Source: Gemmatimonadota bacterium
GTDB lineage: Bacteria; Gemmatimonadota; Gemmatimonadetes; Gemmatimonadales; GWC2-71-9
Reading direction: 5' to 3'
DNA length: 14,509 nt
NCBI GenBank assembly: GCA_003222235.1
Contig: QHVD01000283.1
Span: forward strand, 1-14,509
Under the pieces are notes generated by a model that worked only from the letters and a program-made list of their open reading frames with translations, searched no databases and had not been told where the DNA came from. The first letter of the stretch is position 1; every line of letters begins with the position of its first letter. Positions 1 through 6,524 of the stretch are shown here, piece after piece. A program made the position numbers and the translations under genes.

Positions 1-743
1 CGGGGGATGCGCACGAGGCGCGCCTGCTTTCCTGCGACGCGTGCCAGCGCCTCGACGAACTCGACCTGCGTCACGGGCGGATAATTGCCGAGGTTGTAGG
101 CGTGGCCGATCGCCACGTCCGCCTCAGCGGCACCAATCGCCGCACGCGCAACATCTTCCGCGTGAACCCACTGCATCGGGCGCGAGCCGTCACCCGGAAT
201 GATGATCGGGCGCTCCGGCACGATCCGGTCCCAGAAGAACGCCTCGCGATCGAACGGGTTGTGCGGCCCGTATATGAACGCCGGCCGCAGCGTGGTCACG
301 GGGATCCCCTTACCAGCGTGCAGCGCGAAGAGTGCCCGTTCGCTCTCGGCCTTGTTGCGGTTGTACTCGTTCGGGTCCTCGGAGCGCACCAGCGGATCGC
401 GCTCGTCGTGGTCGAGGCCCTGGCCATACACCGCGATGCTCGACATGAAGACGTAGCGCCGTAAGCCAGCGGCGGCGGCGAGCGCGGCGGCGCTCACCTG
501 ATCGGCGGTCGTGCCGCGCTCCCAGTCGTAGACATTGTCGTAGACGACGTCGAACGTCGTACCGGCGAGCGCTGCCTGCACGGCGGGGATGTCGTTACGG
601 TCGCACCGGATCTCACCGACGCGCTTGCCGAACGGCGTACCACTTCCGCGGTGCATGATGACGACTTCGTCGCCGCGCTCGAGCAGCCGCTCCACGAGCG
701 CGCGACCAATGAAGAGGGTTTCCCCGATAACGAGCACGCGCAA
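1..743 (-). CDS. NAD-dependent epimerase/dehydratase (extended SDR), 3' end outside the window
   Basis: The 247 visible residues form a Rossmann-fold nucleotide-sugar epimerase/dehydratase-like protein. Seen: an N-terminal beta strand and nucleotide loop MRVLVIGETLFIG, an SSIAVYG strand (residues 101-107) carrying the usual catalytic Ser, the catalytic pair in YNRNK (Y127, K131), and RPAFIYGP (153-160), typical of extended SDRs. The second glycine of the usual GGTxFIG loop is Glu here. The start is TTG at 743 because AGGAGG lies exactly 6 nt upstream; a second TTG at 749 is too close to it. The upstream NTF2-like gene ends 11 nt before this start and its stop touches the ribosome binding site, so the two are probably one translationally linked operon. 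The family acts on NDP-sugars or related hydroxylated substrates in the cytoplasm; the substrate here cannot be told. The C-terminus runs off the left edge. Confidence 0.85.
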   Translation of the reverse strand, partial: MRVLVIGETLFIGRALVERLLERGDEVVIMHRGSGTPFGKRVGEIRCDRNDIPAVQAALAGTTFDVVYDNVYDWERGTTADQVSAAALAAAAGLRRYVFMSSIAVYGQGLDHDERDPLVRSEDPNEYNRNKAESERALFALHAGKGIPVTTLRPAFIYGPHNPFDREAFFWDRIVPERPIIIPGDGSRPMQWVHAEDVARAAIGAAEADVAIGHAYNLGNYPPVTQVEFVEALARVAGKQARLVRIP

Positions 744-749
744 GCCCAA

Positions 750-755
750 CCTCCT
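750..755 (-). promoter_or_regulatory. Shine-Dalgarno site setting the TTG start of the epimerase
   Basis: A perfect AGGAGG on the minus strand lies 6 nt before the TTG at 743. Its first base is the last base of the stop codon of the upstream NTF2-like gene, which suggests coupled translation. It is the main reason to accept a TTG start for the epimerase. Confidence 0.75.
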
Positions 756-1285
756 CACGGCCTCGGCGGTGGGATGAGATAGGAGACGTGCGTGTGCACG
801 ATCTTCCAGTCGCCGCCTTGTTTATCGAGCACCAGCGTGATCGCCACTGGAACGGCCGTGGCCTCGATCCCCTGAGCCACTTCCCGCGGGGTCCCCGCCG
901 GAATCACCGGCTGCCGGTACCAGTAGAAGCTCGCCACCGCCACCGCGCCGTTGCCGTGGAACTTCACCAGCCGATCGCGGGCTTCGGTGAACCACTGCAG
1001 CCCGGGCGCGAGCTTCTTCTGGACATCGTACTGCGCCTGCTGGGCTCGCATGTTCATCGCCTGGTCCGTTTCGCGCCCGGCGGGTGCCGGGCCGATCCAC
1101 ACGCGGTCGGGCGACATGAGCTTCGCCTGCGCCATCATGTCGCCGGCGTCCTCCGTCTGCCCGTACTGATCGATGAGCCGGTTGATGGCATCCACGTCGG
1201 CCCGGTTTTGCGCGGCCAGGGGGTACACGGCGCCCGCGATCAGGCCGAGCAGTACGTAGCAGGCGGATTCCGGGAAACGTTTCAT
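755..1285 (-). CDS. Secreted NTF2-like (SnoaL/DUF4440-type) protein
   Basis: A 176-aa protein. Residues 1-26 (MKRFPESACYVLLGLIAGAV, then YPLAAQ) look like a Sec signal peptide with cleavage near LAAQ, so the mature protein is probably periplasmic or exported. The rest has the alpha-then-beta pattern of the NTF2-like cone fold: an N-terminal helix (DVDAINRLIDQYGQTEDAGD), a DRVWIGP strand, VKFHGNGAVAVASFYWY, and a closing DWKIVHTHVSYL strand typical of SnoaL/DUF4440 proteins, where the final strand lines the pocket. Family members are small enzymes or ligand binders; the role here is unknown. The ATG at 1285 was chosen because GGAGG sits 7 nt upstream and the signal peptide begins there; an in-frame start at 1318 would add 11 residues and lie close to the leader hairpin. 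It is first in an operon with the epimerase and is preceded by copy 1 of the leader module. Confidence 0.75.
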   Translation of the reverse strand: MKRFPESACYVLLGLIAGAVYPLAAQNRADVDAINRLIDQYGQTEDAGDMMAQAKLMSPDRVWIGPAPAGRETDQAMNMRAQQAQYDVQKKLAPGLQWFTEARDRLVKFHGNGAVAVASFYWYRQPVIPAGTPREVAQGIEATAVPVAITLVLDKQGGDWKIVHTHVSYLIPPPRP

Positions 1286-1316
1286 GGACCGGCCTCCAGT
1301 CAAGGTTGCGCTCCTC

Positions 1317-1355
1317 AAAGAAAAGCCGGCCGCGTGGGTGTCCCCACTCAGCCGG
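1317..1355 (-). terminator. Leader hairpin plus T-run, copy 1 (candidate attenuator)
   Basis: Read on the minus strand, CCGGC pairs with GCCGG (outer stem) and GTGGG with CCCAC (inner stem), with a 4-nt loop, followed directly by TTTTCTTT. This has the form of an intrinsic terminator, but it lies 32 nt before the NTF2-like start codon and downstream of a candidate promoter, so an attenuator in the 5' leader is more likely than a plain end of the upstream kinase transcript. Both readings are possible. Confidence 0.55.
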
Positions 1356-1405
1356 TTTCGCGATTCGCTCGCGCCTCGAGGATCATGGCATCTGAGTTGT
1401 GATCC

Positions 1406-1433
1406 AATATGCGTCCGTGACAGCCACTCGCAA
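1406..1433 (-). promoter_or_regulatory. Candidate promoter of the NTF2/epimerase operon
   Basis: On the minus strand TTGCGA (1433-1428), a 16-nt spacer and CATATT (1411-1406). Each hexamer matches the sigma-70 consensus at 4 of 6 positions. Support comes mainly from copy 2, which keeps the same hexamer positions, spacer length and identical -10 although the spacer sequence differs. Predicted transcription start is near 1398-1400, giving a leader of about 113 nt. Confidence 0.5.
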
Positions 1434-1611
1434 GGTCGCGGACGTCACAGTCTACACCACGGTCGTGGCAGGCCGCACCGAACCCTTCCGCGGTCGCACA
1501 TATGGAAGTGCGCGGCGAGCGAGCTCAGCGCTGGCATCCGTCCAGAGGGATCGGGAGCTCAAGGGAGCGGGGTGCGCCCTTGACAATCGCTCTCATAGAA
1601 CGGATCCGCGG
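1434..1611. other. Rest of the 326-bp gap between the kinase and NTF2-like genes
   Basis: The gap 1286-1611 holds leader module copy 1 in its left part. In 1434-1611 I see no convincing gene, RNA or strong hairpin. A short minus-strand ATG frame (MRAIVKGAP..., 23 codons) has no clear ribosome binding site and no relatives that I recognise. Confidence 0.4.
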
Positions 1612-4251
1612 TCACGGGCGACTTGTCGCGGACGTGGCGGGAGTACTAAACGGAGCCAACGCTTCGACCAGCCGTCGCTTCAGGGCCGCCGCGCTGGGCG
1701 GCCGCCGAGCGCGCTCCGGCGCAAGCGCGTCACGGAAGAAGTCGGCAACCGGCGCCGGGCATCCGGGCACCAGGTCCCGCAGGTCCGGTGCTCGTCCCGC
1801 GCGCACGAGGTGCAGCGTCTCCCTGGGCGTGAACCCGGCGAACGGGAGCCGACCCGCGAGCGACTCGTAGAGCACTATGGCGATGCTCCAGAGGTCGAAT
1901 GACGGATCGGGACCCTCACCCGCAACGGCCTCAGGGGACATGTACTCGGCCGTGCCGAGCACGATATCTGCGGCGGTGGTGGCGCCTTCGCCCGCCGTGC
2001 TCCCCGAGCCAGCCGCCGGCGTGCGCCGGGACGGCTCCGCCTCCCCGCGCGCCGTGTCCATCATGCGCGCGAGCCCGAAGTCGAGCACCTTCACGACGTC
2101 CCCGGCCGCGAACCCGATGTTGCTCGGCTTGATGTCGCGGTGCAAGATTCCGGCGCCGTGAATGCACTCGGCGGCGTCGAGCAGCACGGTGCCCAGCCCG
2201 AGCGTCTCCCCGAACGAGAACCTGCCTTTGGCGAGCCGGCTCGAGAGGGTGCCGCCGGAGAGGTACTCGACGACGAGCAGTGGCGTCTCGTTCCACGATT
2301 CGAGCCCGTAGATCGCGGCGAGGTTGGGATGCGTGACCGCCGCCATGGCGCGCGCTTCGCGGCGCAGCCGCCACGCGAGCAGCGCGCCCCTCGGTTGCAG
2401 CGTCTTGATCGCGACCGGTCGCTCGAGGCTCAGGTCGCGGGCGCGGTACACGACGCCCATGCCGCCCGCGCCGATGCGCTCCTCCATCATGAACTTGCCG
2501 GCGAGCAACCGCGGCACCGCAGCCGCGTGGACCGGGCCGCCGCACCGGGCGCACCGGGGCTCGTCGGTGCTGCAGATCAGCCCGCAGTGCCGGCATTCGC
2601 CCGCGGCCTGCACGGCGGCGCGCTCGCCCGTGTGCTGGGCCGCGAGCAGCCGCCGCTCGAGCGCCACTGCGGCTGCCGACCCGACGGATGCGAGGAGCGC
2701 GCGATCCTCCGGGGAGAACGGCAGCTCGCTCCGCTTGGCGCCGAGGGCGAGGAGGCCGATTAGCGCACCGGTGCCGTCCAGCAGCGGTACGAGCAGGTGG
2801 AACCCGCCGTCGGCGAGCCAGGCGCGGTCGTCCCTGGCCAGCGGTCCCGCTTCCACCGGGTCGTCCAAATCGACGTTCACGGACTCGCCCCGCTCGCGAG
2901 CGAGGGTCACCACGGCGGCGTCGAGCGGCAGCGGGCGCGCGGCGCCGGCGCGGGACACGAGATGCTTGGTGCGGGGATCCAGCACGAGGAGCGCGACCCG
3001 CTCCACGTGGAGGGCGCGATCCACTTCGCGGGTCACGAGCCGCTCCAGCTCGCCGAGATCGGCGACACGGCGGATGCCCTCGGCCAGGTCGCGCAGGATC
3101 ACGCGCGCGTCGTATTCCTCGCGGAAGAAGCGGCGATCGAGGGCGTCGAGCACGCGGCGCCGCCCGCGGGCGATCACCAGCCCCCCCGCCCCCGCACCGA
3201 GCAGCAATGCGCCGCGCCCACCCGCAAGCAGCTCGGCGACGCGCCGGTCGCGGGCCTGGTAGACGAGGAAGGCCAGCGTCGCGAACGGCGCCGCCGCCAA
3301 GAGCAGGACGGTGCCGCGCGCGAGGGCGTATTGCAGCGCCCGGCGCACGTACAGCTTCACGTCGAGCGCCCGGTGCACGTGCACCGCGTACGCCGTCACC
3401 AGCGGCACGGCGAGCAGCGGGCAGTAGACGATCCATTGGGCGATGGTGTACAGCGGCGGCGCGGTGATGACACGATGCGCCAGCGGCGAGAGCTGCGTGG
3501 CGAGCTCGAGGACGAGGATGGGCGCGCTCCCCAGCGCGAGCCCCGCCGTGAGCAGCCGCACTCGGCGCCGCTCCTCGAGGCGCGCGTGGCGGGCGTTCCA
3601 GATCCCGTACCCGAGCGCCGCGGCCGTGAGCGCCAGCACCACGGGCCAGAACGCGCCGCCCGTCCGCTCGTGCCACAGGAGCGTCACGACGCCGCGCCAC
3701 GGCTCGCGCTGGGGCGGGGCCGCGAGCAGGGCGACATTCGCCCCGAGGAGCACCGCGCCGACTCCGGCCGCGAGGCGGCGCATACGGACAGGCAGGAGCG
3801 CCACCGGACCGAACGTGGTCGCCTCCGGAAAGGCGCCGAAAAAGGCCCAGTTGGCGTAAGGCAGGAACGCGGCGCACGGCAGTGCGGCGAGGCCATGGGT
3901 GAGCGAGCGGAGCGCCGGCAAGGCGACCGCGGCCCGCGTGAGGAATCCGTCCGCGAACGCGGAGGCGGAGAGAACGAAACAGAGCGCCAGCAGGCCGGCG
4001 CGGCGGTCGCCCCGGCCGCCGAGCGCCAGATGCGCGGCGCCCGCCGTGAGGAGTACGAGCAGCGCGAGCAGGAACCAGCGGGAGGGCGTAGCGGGCCCCG
4101 GAGTGGGGGGTACAAGGAACACCGAGGGGATGGCGGCCACCACCTTGAACGCAGCCACCCCCGCTACGGCGCGGATGAACAGCCGAGCAGCGAGATCTAT
4201 CGGCGCAGCCAGGGCAGATTCATGCAGAACACCCCGCTGATCAACGCCCAC
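1612..4251 (-). CDS. Membrane Ser/Thr protein kinase: multi-pass membrane domain, GAF, zinc ribbon, C-terminal kinase
   Basis: An 879-aa protein. Residues about 20-360 hold roughly eight hydrophobic helices (for example LLALLVLLTAGAAHLALG and AVLLGANVALLAA). DRRFFREEYDAR (372-383) links to a GAF domain (about 385-535, ending SAAAVALERRLL). A CxxC...CxxC zinc ribbon follows (C553, C556, C567, C570). The kinase domain (about 585-870) is complete: GAGGMGVVY loop, K616 in VAIK, HRDIKPSN (H704-N711), DFG (724-726) and SPE (772-774). A Gly/Ala/Ser/Thr-rich insert lengthens the activation segment. It should phosphorylate Ser/Thr on cytoplasmic proteins, with membrane and GAF domains as likely sensors; the ligand is unknown. 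The first in-frame start (GTG 4251) has no clear ribosome binding site and overlaps the upstream gene by 55 nt, so the true start could be a later GTG. Co-transcribed with the 131-aa gene. Unusually, the kinase domain is C-terminal to the sensors. Confidence 0.85.
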   Translation of the reverse strand: MGVDQRGVLHESALAAPIDLAARLFIRAVAGVAAFKVVAAIPSVFLVPPTPGPATPSRWFLLALLVLLTAGAAHLALGGRGDRRAGLLALCFVLSASAFADGFLTRAAVALPALRSLTHGLAALPCAAFLPYANWAFFGAFPEATTFGPVALLPVRMRRLAAGVGAVLLGANVALLAAPPQREPWRGVVTLLWHERTGGAFWPVVLALTAAALGYGIWNARHARLEERRRVRLLTAGLALGSAPILVLELATQLSPLAHRVITAPPLYTIAQWIVYCPLLAVPLVTAYAVHVHRALDVKLYVRRALQYALARGTVLLLAAAPFATLAFLVYQARDRRVAELLAGGRGALLLGAGAGGLVIARGRRRVLDALDRRFFREEYDARVILRDLAEGIRRVADLGELERLVTREVDRALHVERVALLVLDPRTKHLVSRAGAARPLPLDAAVVTLARERGESVNVDLDDPVEAGPLARDDRAWLADGGFHLLVPLLDGTGALIGLLALGAKRSELPFSPEDRALLASVGSAAAVALERRLLAAQHTGERAAVQAAGECRHCGLICSTDEPRCARCGGPVHAAAVPRLLAGKFMMEERIGAGGMGVVYRARDLSLERPVAIKTLQPRGALLAWRLRREARAMAAVTHPNLAAIYGLESWNETPLLVVEYLSGGTLSSRLAKGRFSFGETLGLGTVLLDAAECIHGAGILHRDIKPSNIGFAAGDVVKVLDFGLARMMDTARGEAEPSRRTPAAGSGSTAGEGATTAADIVLGTAEYMSPEAVAGEGPDPSFDLWSIAIVLYESLAGRLPFAGFTPRETLHLVRAGRAPDLRDLVPGCPAPVADFFRDALAPERARRPPSAAALKRRLVEALAPFSTPATSATSRP

Positions 4252-4592
4252 TCGGGCCGCGTCGCCGCCATCCGGTCGCAGACGAGCTGCTGCTGCGCAG
4301 TCAGCTCTTGGGCCGTCTGGATGAAGATGTCCACCGTGATCTCGGCGCCCGGCGTCTGCCTGGCCACGCGGGCCGACTCCCGGCCGATCCGCGCTACCTG
4401 TTTGAGGACGTACCGCCGGGCGCCGGGACGCTCCCAGACGTTCGGCGTCTCCCGGAGGGCCTGCTCGACGGTGTTGCTGAAGAGCTCGCGCATCGCCCCG
4501 GGCGTGCCCTCGCCCAGCGTGCAGCTATAGCGCCCTGCCTCGGCGCCAAACGTATAGACCACCTCGACGAGAATGTCCCGCGGGTCGGCCAT
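4197..4592 (-). CDS. Conserved-looking hypothetical protein, 131 aa, partner of the large kinase
   Basis: I do not recognise a family. The protein begins MADPRDILVEVVYTFGAEAG, has a helical, charged middle (ARRYVLKQVARIGRESARVA) and a long C-terminal helix (VDIFIQTAQELTAQQQLVCD) followed by a hydrophobic tail with a second Cys (WALISGVFCMNLPWLRR). There is no signal peptide or clear membrane span. The ATG at 4592 follows a G-rich stretch (AGGGGGG), an imperfect ribosome binding site. An in-frame start at 4664 is rejected because the codons between lie in leader copy 2. Its last 55 nt overlap the first possible start of the kinase gene, so the two are probably co-translated. Physical or regulatory linkage to the kinase, as substrate, adaptor or sensor subunit, is inferred only from position. 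Confidence 0.65.
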   Translation of the reverse strand: MADPRDILVEVVYTFGAEAGRYSCTLGEGTPGAMRELFSNTVEQALRETPNVWERPGARRYVLKQVARIGRESARVARQTPGAEITVDIFIQTAQELTAQQQLVCDRMAATRPEWALISGVFCMNLPWLRR

Positions 4593-4630
4593 GATCCCCC
4601 CTGGTTTGGAGTCGCTCGCTCCCACGGTCC

Positions 4631-4674
4631 GCAAAACGAAACAACCGGCCGTTGGGGTGCCCACTCAGCCGGTT
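4631..4674 (-). terminator. Leader hairpin plus T-rich run, copy 2 (candidate attenuator)
   Basis: On the minus strand AACCGGC pairs with GCCGGTT (7 bp; 4674-4668 with 4649-4643). Inside, GTGGG faces CCCCAAC less perfectly than in copy 1. A T-rich run (TTGTTTCGTTTT) follows. The distance to the ATG at 4592 is about 40 nt, like copy 1. The outer stem gains an A-T pair relative to copy 1 while the core is unchanged. Confidence 0.5.
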
Positions 4675-4753
4675 TCGCGATTCGCTCCCCTCGAGGCATG
4701 GGCGAGCCGTACGACTATGCGCCCCGAAGTTCACAGCATCTGAGCTGGATTCC

Positions 4754-4781
4754 AATATGTCGTGCGGAGGGGTGGTGGCAA
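4754..4781 (-). promoter_or_regulatory. Candidate promoter of the 131-aa gene/kinase operon
   Basis: TTGCCA (4781-4776; 5 of 6 consensus positions), a 16-nt spacer and CATATT (4759-4754) on the minus strand, matching copy 1 in layout. Predicted transcription start is near 4746-4748, giving a leader of about 155 nt with the hairpin and T-run near its end. Confidence 0.5.
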
Positions 4782-4784
4782 GGC

Positions 4785-4812
4785 GCAGGTCAGGAGGCGA
4801 GGACCTCCCTGC
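4785..4812 (-). terminator. Hairpin after the second kinase gene
   Basis: GGAGG (4793-4797) pairs with CCTCC (4804-4808) around a 6-nt loop, extended past an unpaired GTCA-type bulge by GCAG/CTGC. It lies 41 nt past the kinase stop and directly upstream of the copy 2 -35 hexamer. No T-run follows, so it is at best a weak or Rho-assisted terminator separating the two operons. Confidence 0.35.
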
Positions 4813-4827
4813 CGTGCGTTACCCAAA

Positions 4828-4849
4828 TGGCCAGGGACAGAATCGAACC
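4828..4849 (-). other. 22-nt stretch resembling the 3' end of a tRNA
   Basis: On the minus strand GGTTCGATTCTGTCCC followed by TGGCCA looks like the T-arm plus acceptor 3' strand of a tRNA (similar to some tRNA-Phe 3' ends). The T-stem does not pair well and there is no 5' half, so it is not a functional tRNA. It starts 3 nt after the kinase stop codon. It may be a relic of an integration site, or chance. Confidence 0.2.
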
Positions 4850-4852
4850 ACT

Positions 4853-6370
4853 TCACTTTCCTAGCGGTGGAGACCGGCTGACGTAGCGAGACTGTGCCAT
4901 CAGCGTGTCGATGGCGGCGGCGATGGACCGGCTCAGCCCGTCTGCTGTCCGCGCCGGCTCGCCGCGGCTTACGACGGGACCGATGGCGCGCAGCAGCCGG
5001 CCCGAGTTCGCGTCGGTGATCTCCATGTGGAACTCCACCATCCCGTTCGCGCCGCGATAGTAGGAGCCCGACACCAGCGTGCCGGCCCGGGTTTCCAGGG
5101 CCAGCGTGCGGAGCCGGTCGGGATCGTCCAGACCGTTGCCGGCGAGATGCGCGTCCCGCTGCGCCGGCACCACCGTCGCCGACGTCACCACTTCGACCGT
5201 GCCGGACCGGCTCAACCGGTCCGTGATCCAGGAGGCGACCATCGCGCCGAGCGGAGCCAGTGTGCTGTCGCCGGTCTCATTGCTGGGCGCCGCCACCGCC
5301 ACGCGTCGTGGGTTGAGCCCCGCCCGTCCGATTCGCCGGTGCGGCAGCTGCGTCGCGAGGAGGACGACCGCGCCGAGGGCGAGCGGACCCGTGACTGCGG
5401 CGATGCGGCGGGCGACGCGGCCCAGCGAGAGCCGATCGCGCCGCGCCGGCGCCGCCAGCGCTTGCGCGAAATCCATCACGGTCGCGAACCGCTCGCTCGG
5501 CTCGAACGCCAGAGCCTGTTCCACGGCGGCCGCAACCGCGGCCGGTACGTTCGGGCGGAGCTGCCGCACCGGCACCGGCGGACCCTGGAACCGCCGGGCG
5601 ATGGTCGCGCGCGTCGTGGGGCCGGTGAACGGCGGCTCGCCCGTCAGCATCTCGTACACCACGCAGCCGAGGCTGTAGATGTCGCTTCGCCCATCGACCG
5701 CGGCGTCGCCGCTCGCCTGCTCGGGGCTCATGTACGCCGGCGTCCCGACTGCGGTGAGCGGCTCACCGCCGCTCTCCTCGGCCGAGGCGCGGTCTCGGGC
5801 CGCGCGGGTCATGGCCAGGCCCACCCCGAAGTCGGCGACGACCGCGTGCCCCGCCTCGAGCAAGATGTTCTCGGGCTTGATGTCGCGGTGCACGATCCCC
5901 TGGGCGTGCGCGTGGGCGAGCGCGCCCGCCACCTCCCCCGCGATGCGGAGCGCCTCCTCGATGGGGAGCCGTCCGGAGCGCGCGAGCCGTTGTCGCAGCG
6001 ACTCGCCGTCGACGTACGGCATCACGTAGAAGAGCGAGCCGTCCACCGCGCCCGAGTCATAGAGCGGCAGAATGTGAGGGTGGCGGAGGACCGCGGCGAA
6101 TTGAATCTCGCGCAGGAAGCGGATCGTGCCGAGTGCGGCGCTCACCTCCGGCCGGAGCACCTTGACGACGACGGGTCGCGCGTGCTTGCGATCCGTAGCG
6201 CGGTACACGATCGACGTGCCGCCACGCCCGAGCTCCTCCTCCAGACCGATGCCCCGCTCGGCGAGGCCGGCCCGGAGACGCGATGGCGGCGCGGACACGG
6301 CCGGCTCGGTGGCGCTGCTCACGGGTGCTTCACCGGACGACCGTGTGAGGACAGGCCCCGGCCGGCTCAC
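4853..6370 (-). CDS. Membrane-anchored Ser/Thr protein kinase with a TolB/FlgO-like outer domain
   Basis: A 505-aa protein. The cytoplasmic kinase domain (about 40-310) has the loop GRGGTSIVY (48-56), K70 in VVVKVLRP, HRDIKPEN (161-168), DFG (180-182) and AYMSPEQ, all needed for activity. The activation segment holds a Glu/Ser-rich stretch. One membrane span follows (about 321-341). The C-terminal domain (about 355-495, beginning RRVAVAAPSNETGDSTL) resembles the TolB N-terminal/FlgO-like domain often joined to such kinases in Gemmatimonadota and Acidobacteriota, and would face the periplasm. Likely role: transmit an envelope signal by phosphorylating cytoplasmic targets. The GTG start at 6370 overlaps the stop of a short upstream frame as GTGA, and a GAGGGA lies 2 nt before it; a GTG 16 codons further in is a weaker alternative. 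It ends just before leader copy 2. Confidence 0.88.
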   Translation of the reverse strand: MSRPGPVLTRSSGEAPVSSATEPAVSAPPSRLRAGLAERGIGLEEELGRGGTSIVYRATDRKHARPVVVKVLRPEVSAALGTIRFLREIQFAAVLRHPHILPLYDSGAVDGSLFYVMPYVDGESLRQRLARSGRLPIEEALRIAGEVAGALAHAHAQGIVHRDIKPENILLEAGHAVVADFGVGLAMTRAARDRASAEESGGEPLTAVGTPAYMSPEQASGDAAVDGRSDIYSLGCVVYEMLTGEPPFTGPTTRATIARRFQGPPVPVRQLRPNVPAAVAAAVEQALAFEPSERFATVMDFAQALAAPARRDRLSLGRVARRIAAVTGPLALGAVVLLATQLPHRRIGRAGLNPRRVAVAAPSNETGDSTLAPLGAMVASWITDRLSRSGTVEVVTSATVVPAQRDAHLAGNGLDDPDRLRTLALETRAGTLVSGSYYRGANGMVEFHMEITDANSGRLLRAIGPVVSRGEPARTADGLSRSIAAAIDTLMAQSRYVSRSPPLGK

Positions 6371-6432
6371 GGTCCCTCACCGCCGTGCCAGGTGGCGAGG
6401 AGCCATGTCCACACGGGAGCGAGATAGGCCAC
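6367..6432 (-). other. Possible tiny membrane ORF or gene remnant overlapping the kinase start
   Basis: In the 154-bp gap between protease and kinase, one minus-strand frame ends exactly at the kinase start as GTGA. From its only clear GTG (6432) it encodes 21 aa (MAYLAPVWTWLLATWHGGEG, then P). The frame stays open upstream without a normal start, adding HLGHAFFLAGTT, so the readable hydrophobic stretch is longer. It could be a translational coupler, a small membrane protein with an unusual start, or the 3' end of a lost membrane-protein gene. Confidence 0.25.
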
Positions 6433-6524
6433 GGTGGTGCCTGCCAGGAAGAAGGCGTGACCAAGGTGCGCGCGCGGTCTTCTGGGAGGACGAGAAGCGG
6501 TGCGCCTTCCGTGTGCCCGGTCAC

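Larger units (their letters stand above)
1317..1433 (-). repeat. Promoter-leader-hairpin module, copy 1
   Basis: Direct repeat of 4631-4781. Shared parts: 28 identical bases (1343-1370 versus 4660-4687), CCTCGAGG (1374-1381 versus 4689-4696), and a 24-nt block (1388-1411 versus 4736-4759) with about 20 matches that ends in an identical CCAATATG on the plus strand. Copy 1 lacks about 33 nt found in copy 2 between CCTCGAGG and the 24-nt block. Both copies sit just upstream of a minus-strand operon and after a kinase gene. Confidence 0.85.
4631..4781 (-). repeat. Promoter-leader-hairpin module, copy 2
   Basis: Direct repeat of 1317-1433, about 3.3 kb away and in the same orientation. It carries 28 bases identical to copy 1 (4660-4687), the CCTCGAGG palindrome, the 24-nt block and the same -10 hexamer. 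It has about 33 extra nt at 4697-4735. Lack of similarity in the flanking genes and in the -35/-10 spacer argues against a recent large duplication. Confidence 0.85.

Noticed and set aside
1345..1387. Leader peptide in module copy 1 (ATG ... TGA, 12 codons ending RETG)
   Set aside because: Copy 2 has no ATG in the same frame, so a translated attenuator peptide is not conserved.
1580..1602. Plus-strand TTGACA as a promoter -35
   Set aside because: No -10 at 16-18 nt and no plus-strand gene downstream.
1931..3877. Long minus-strand open frame (648 aa) and a long plus-strand open frame (2797-4530, 577 aa) over the kinase gene
   Set aside because: Both are Arg/Pro/Ala/Gly/His-rich, without domains, and lie within the well-supported kinase frame; they result from high GC.
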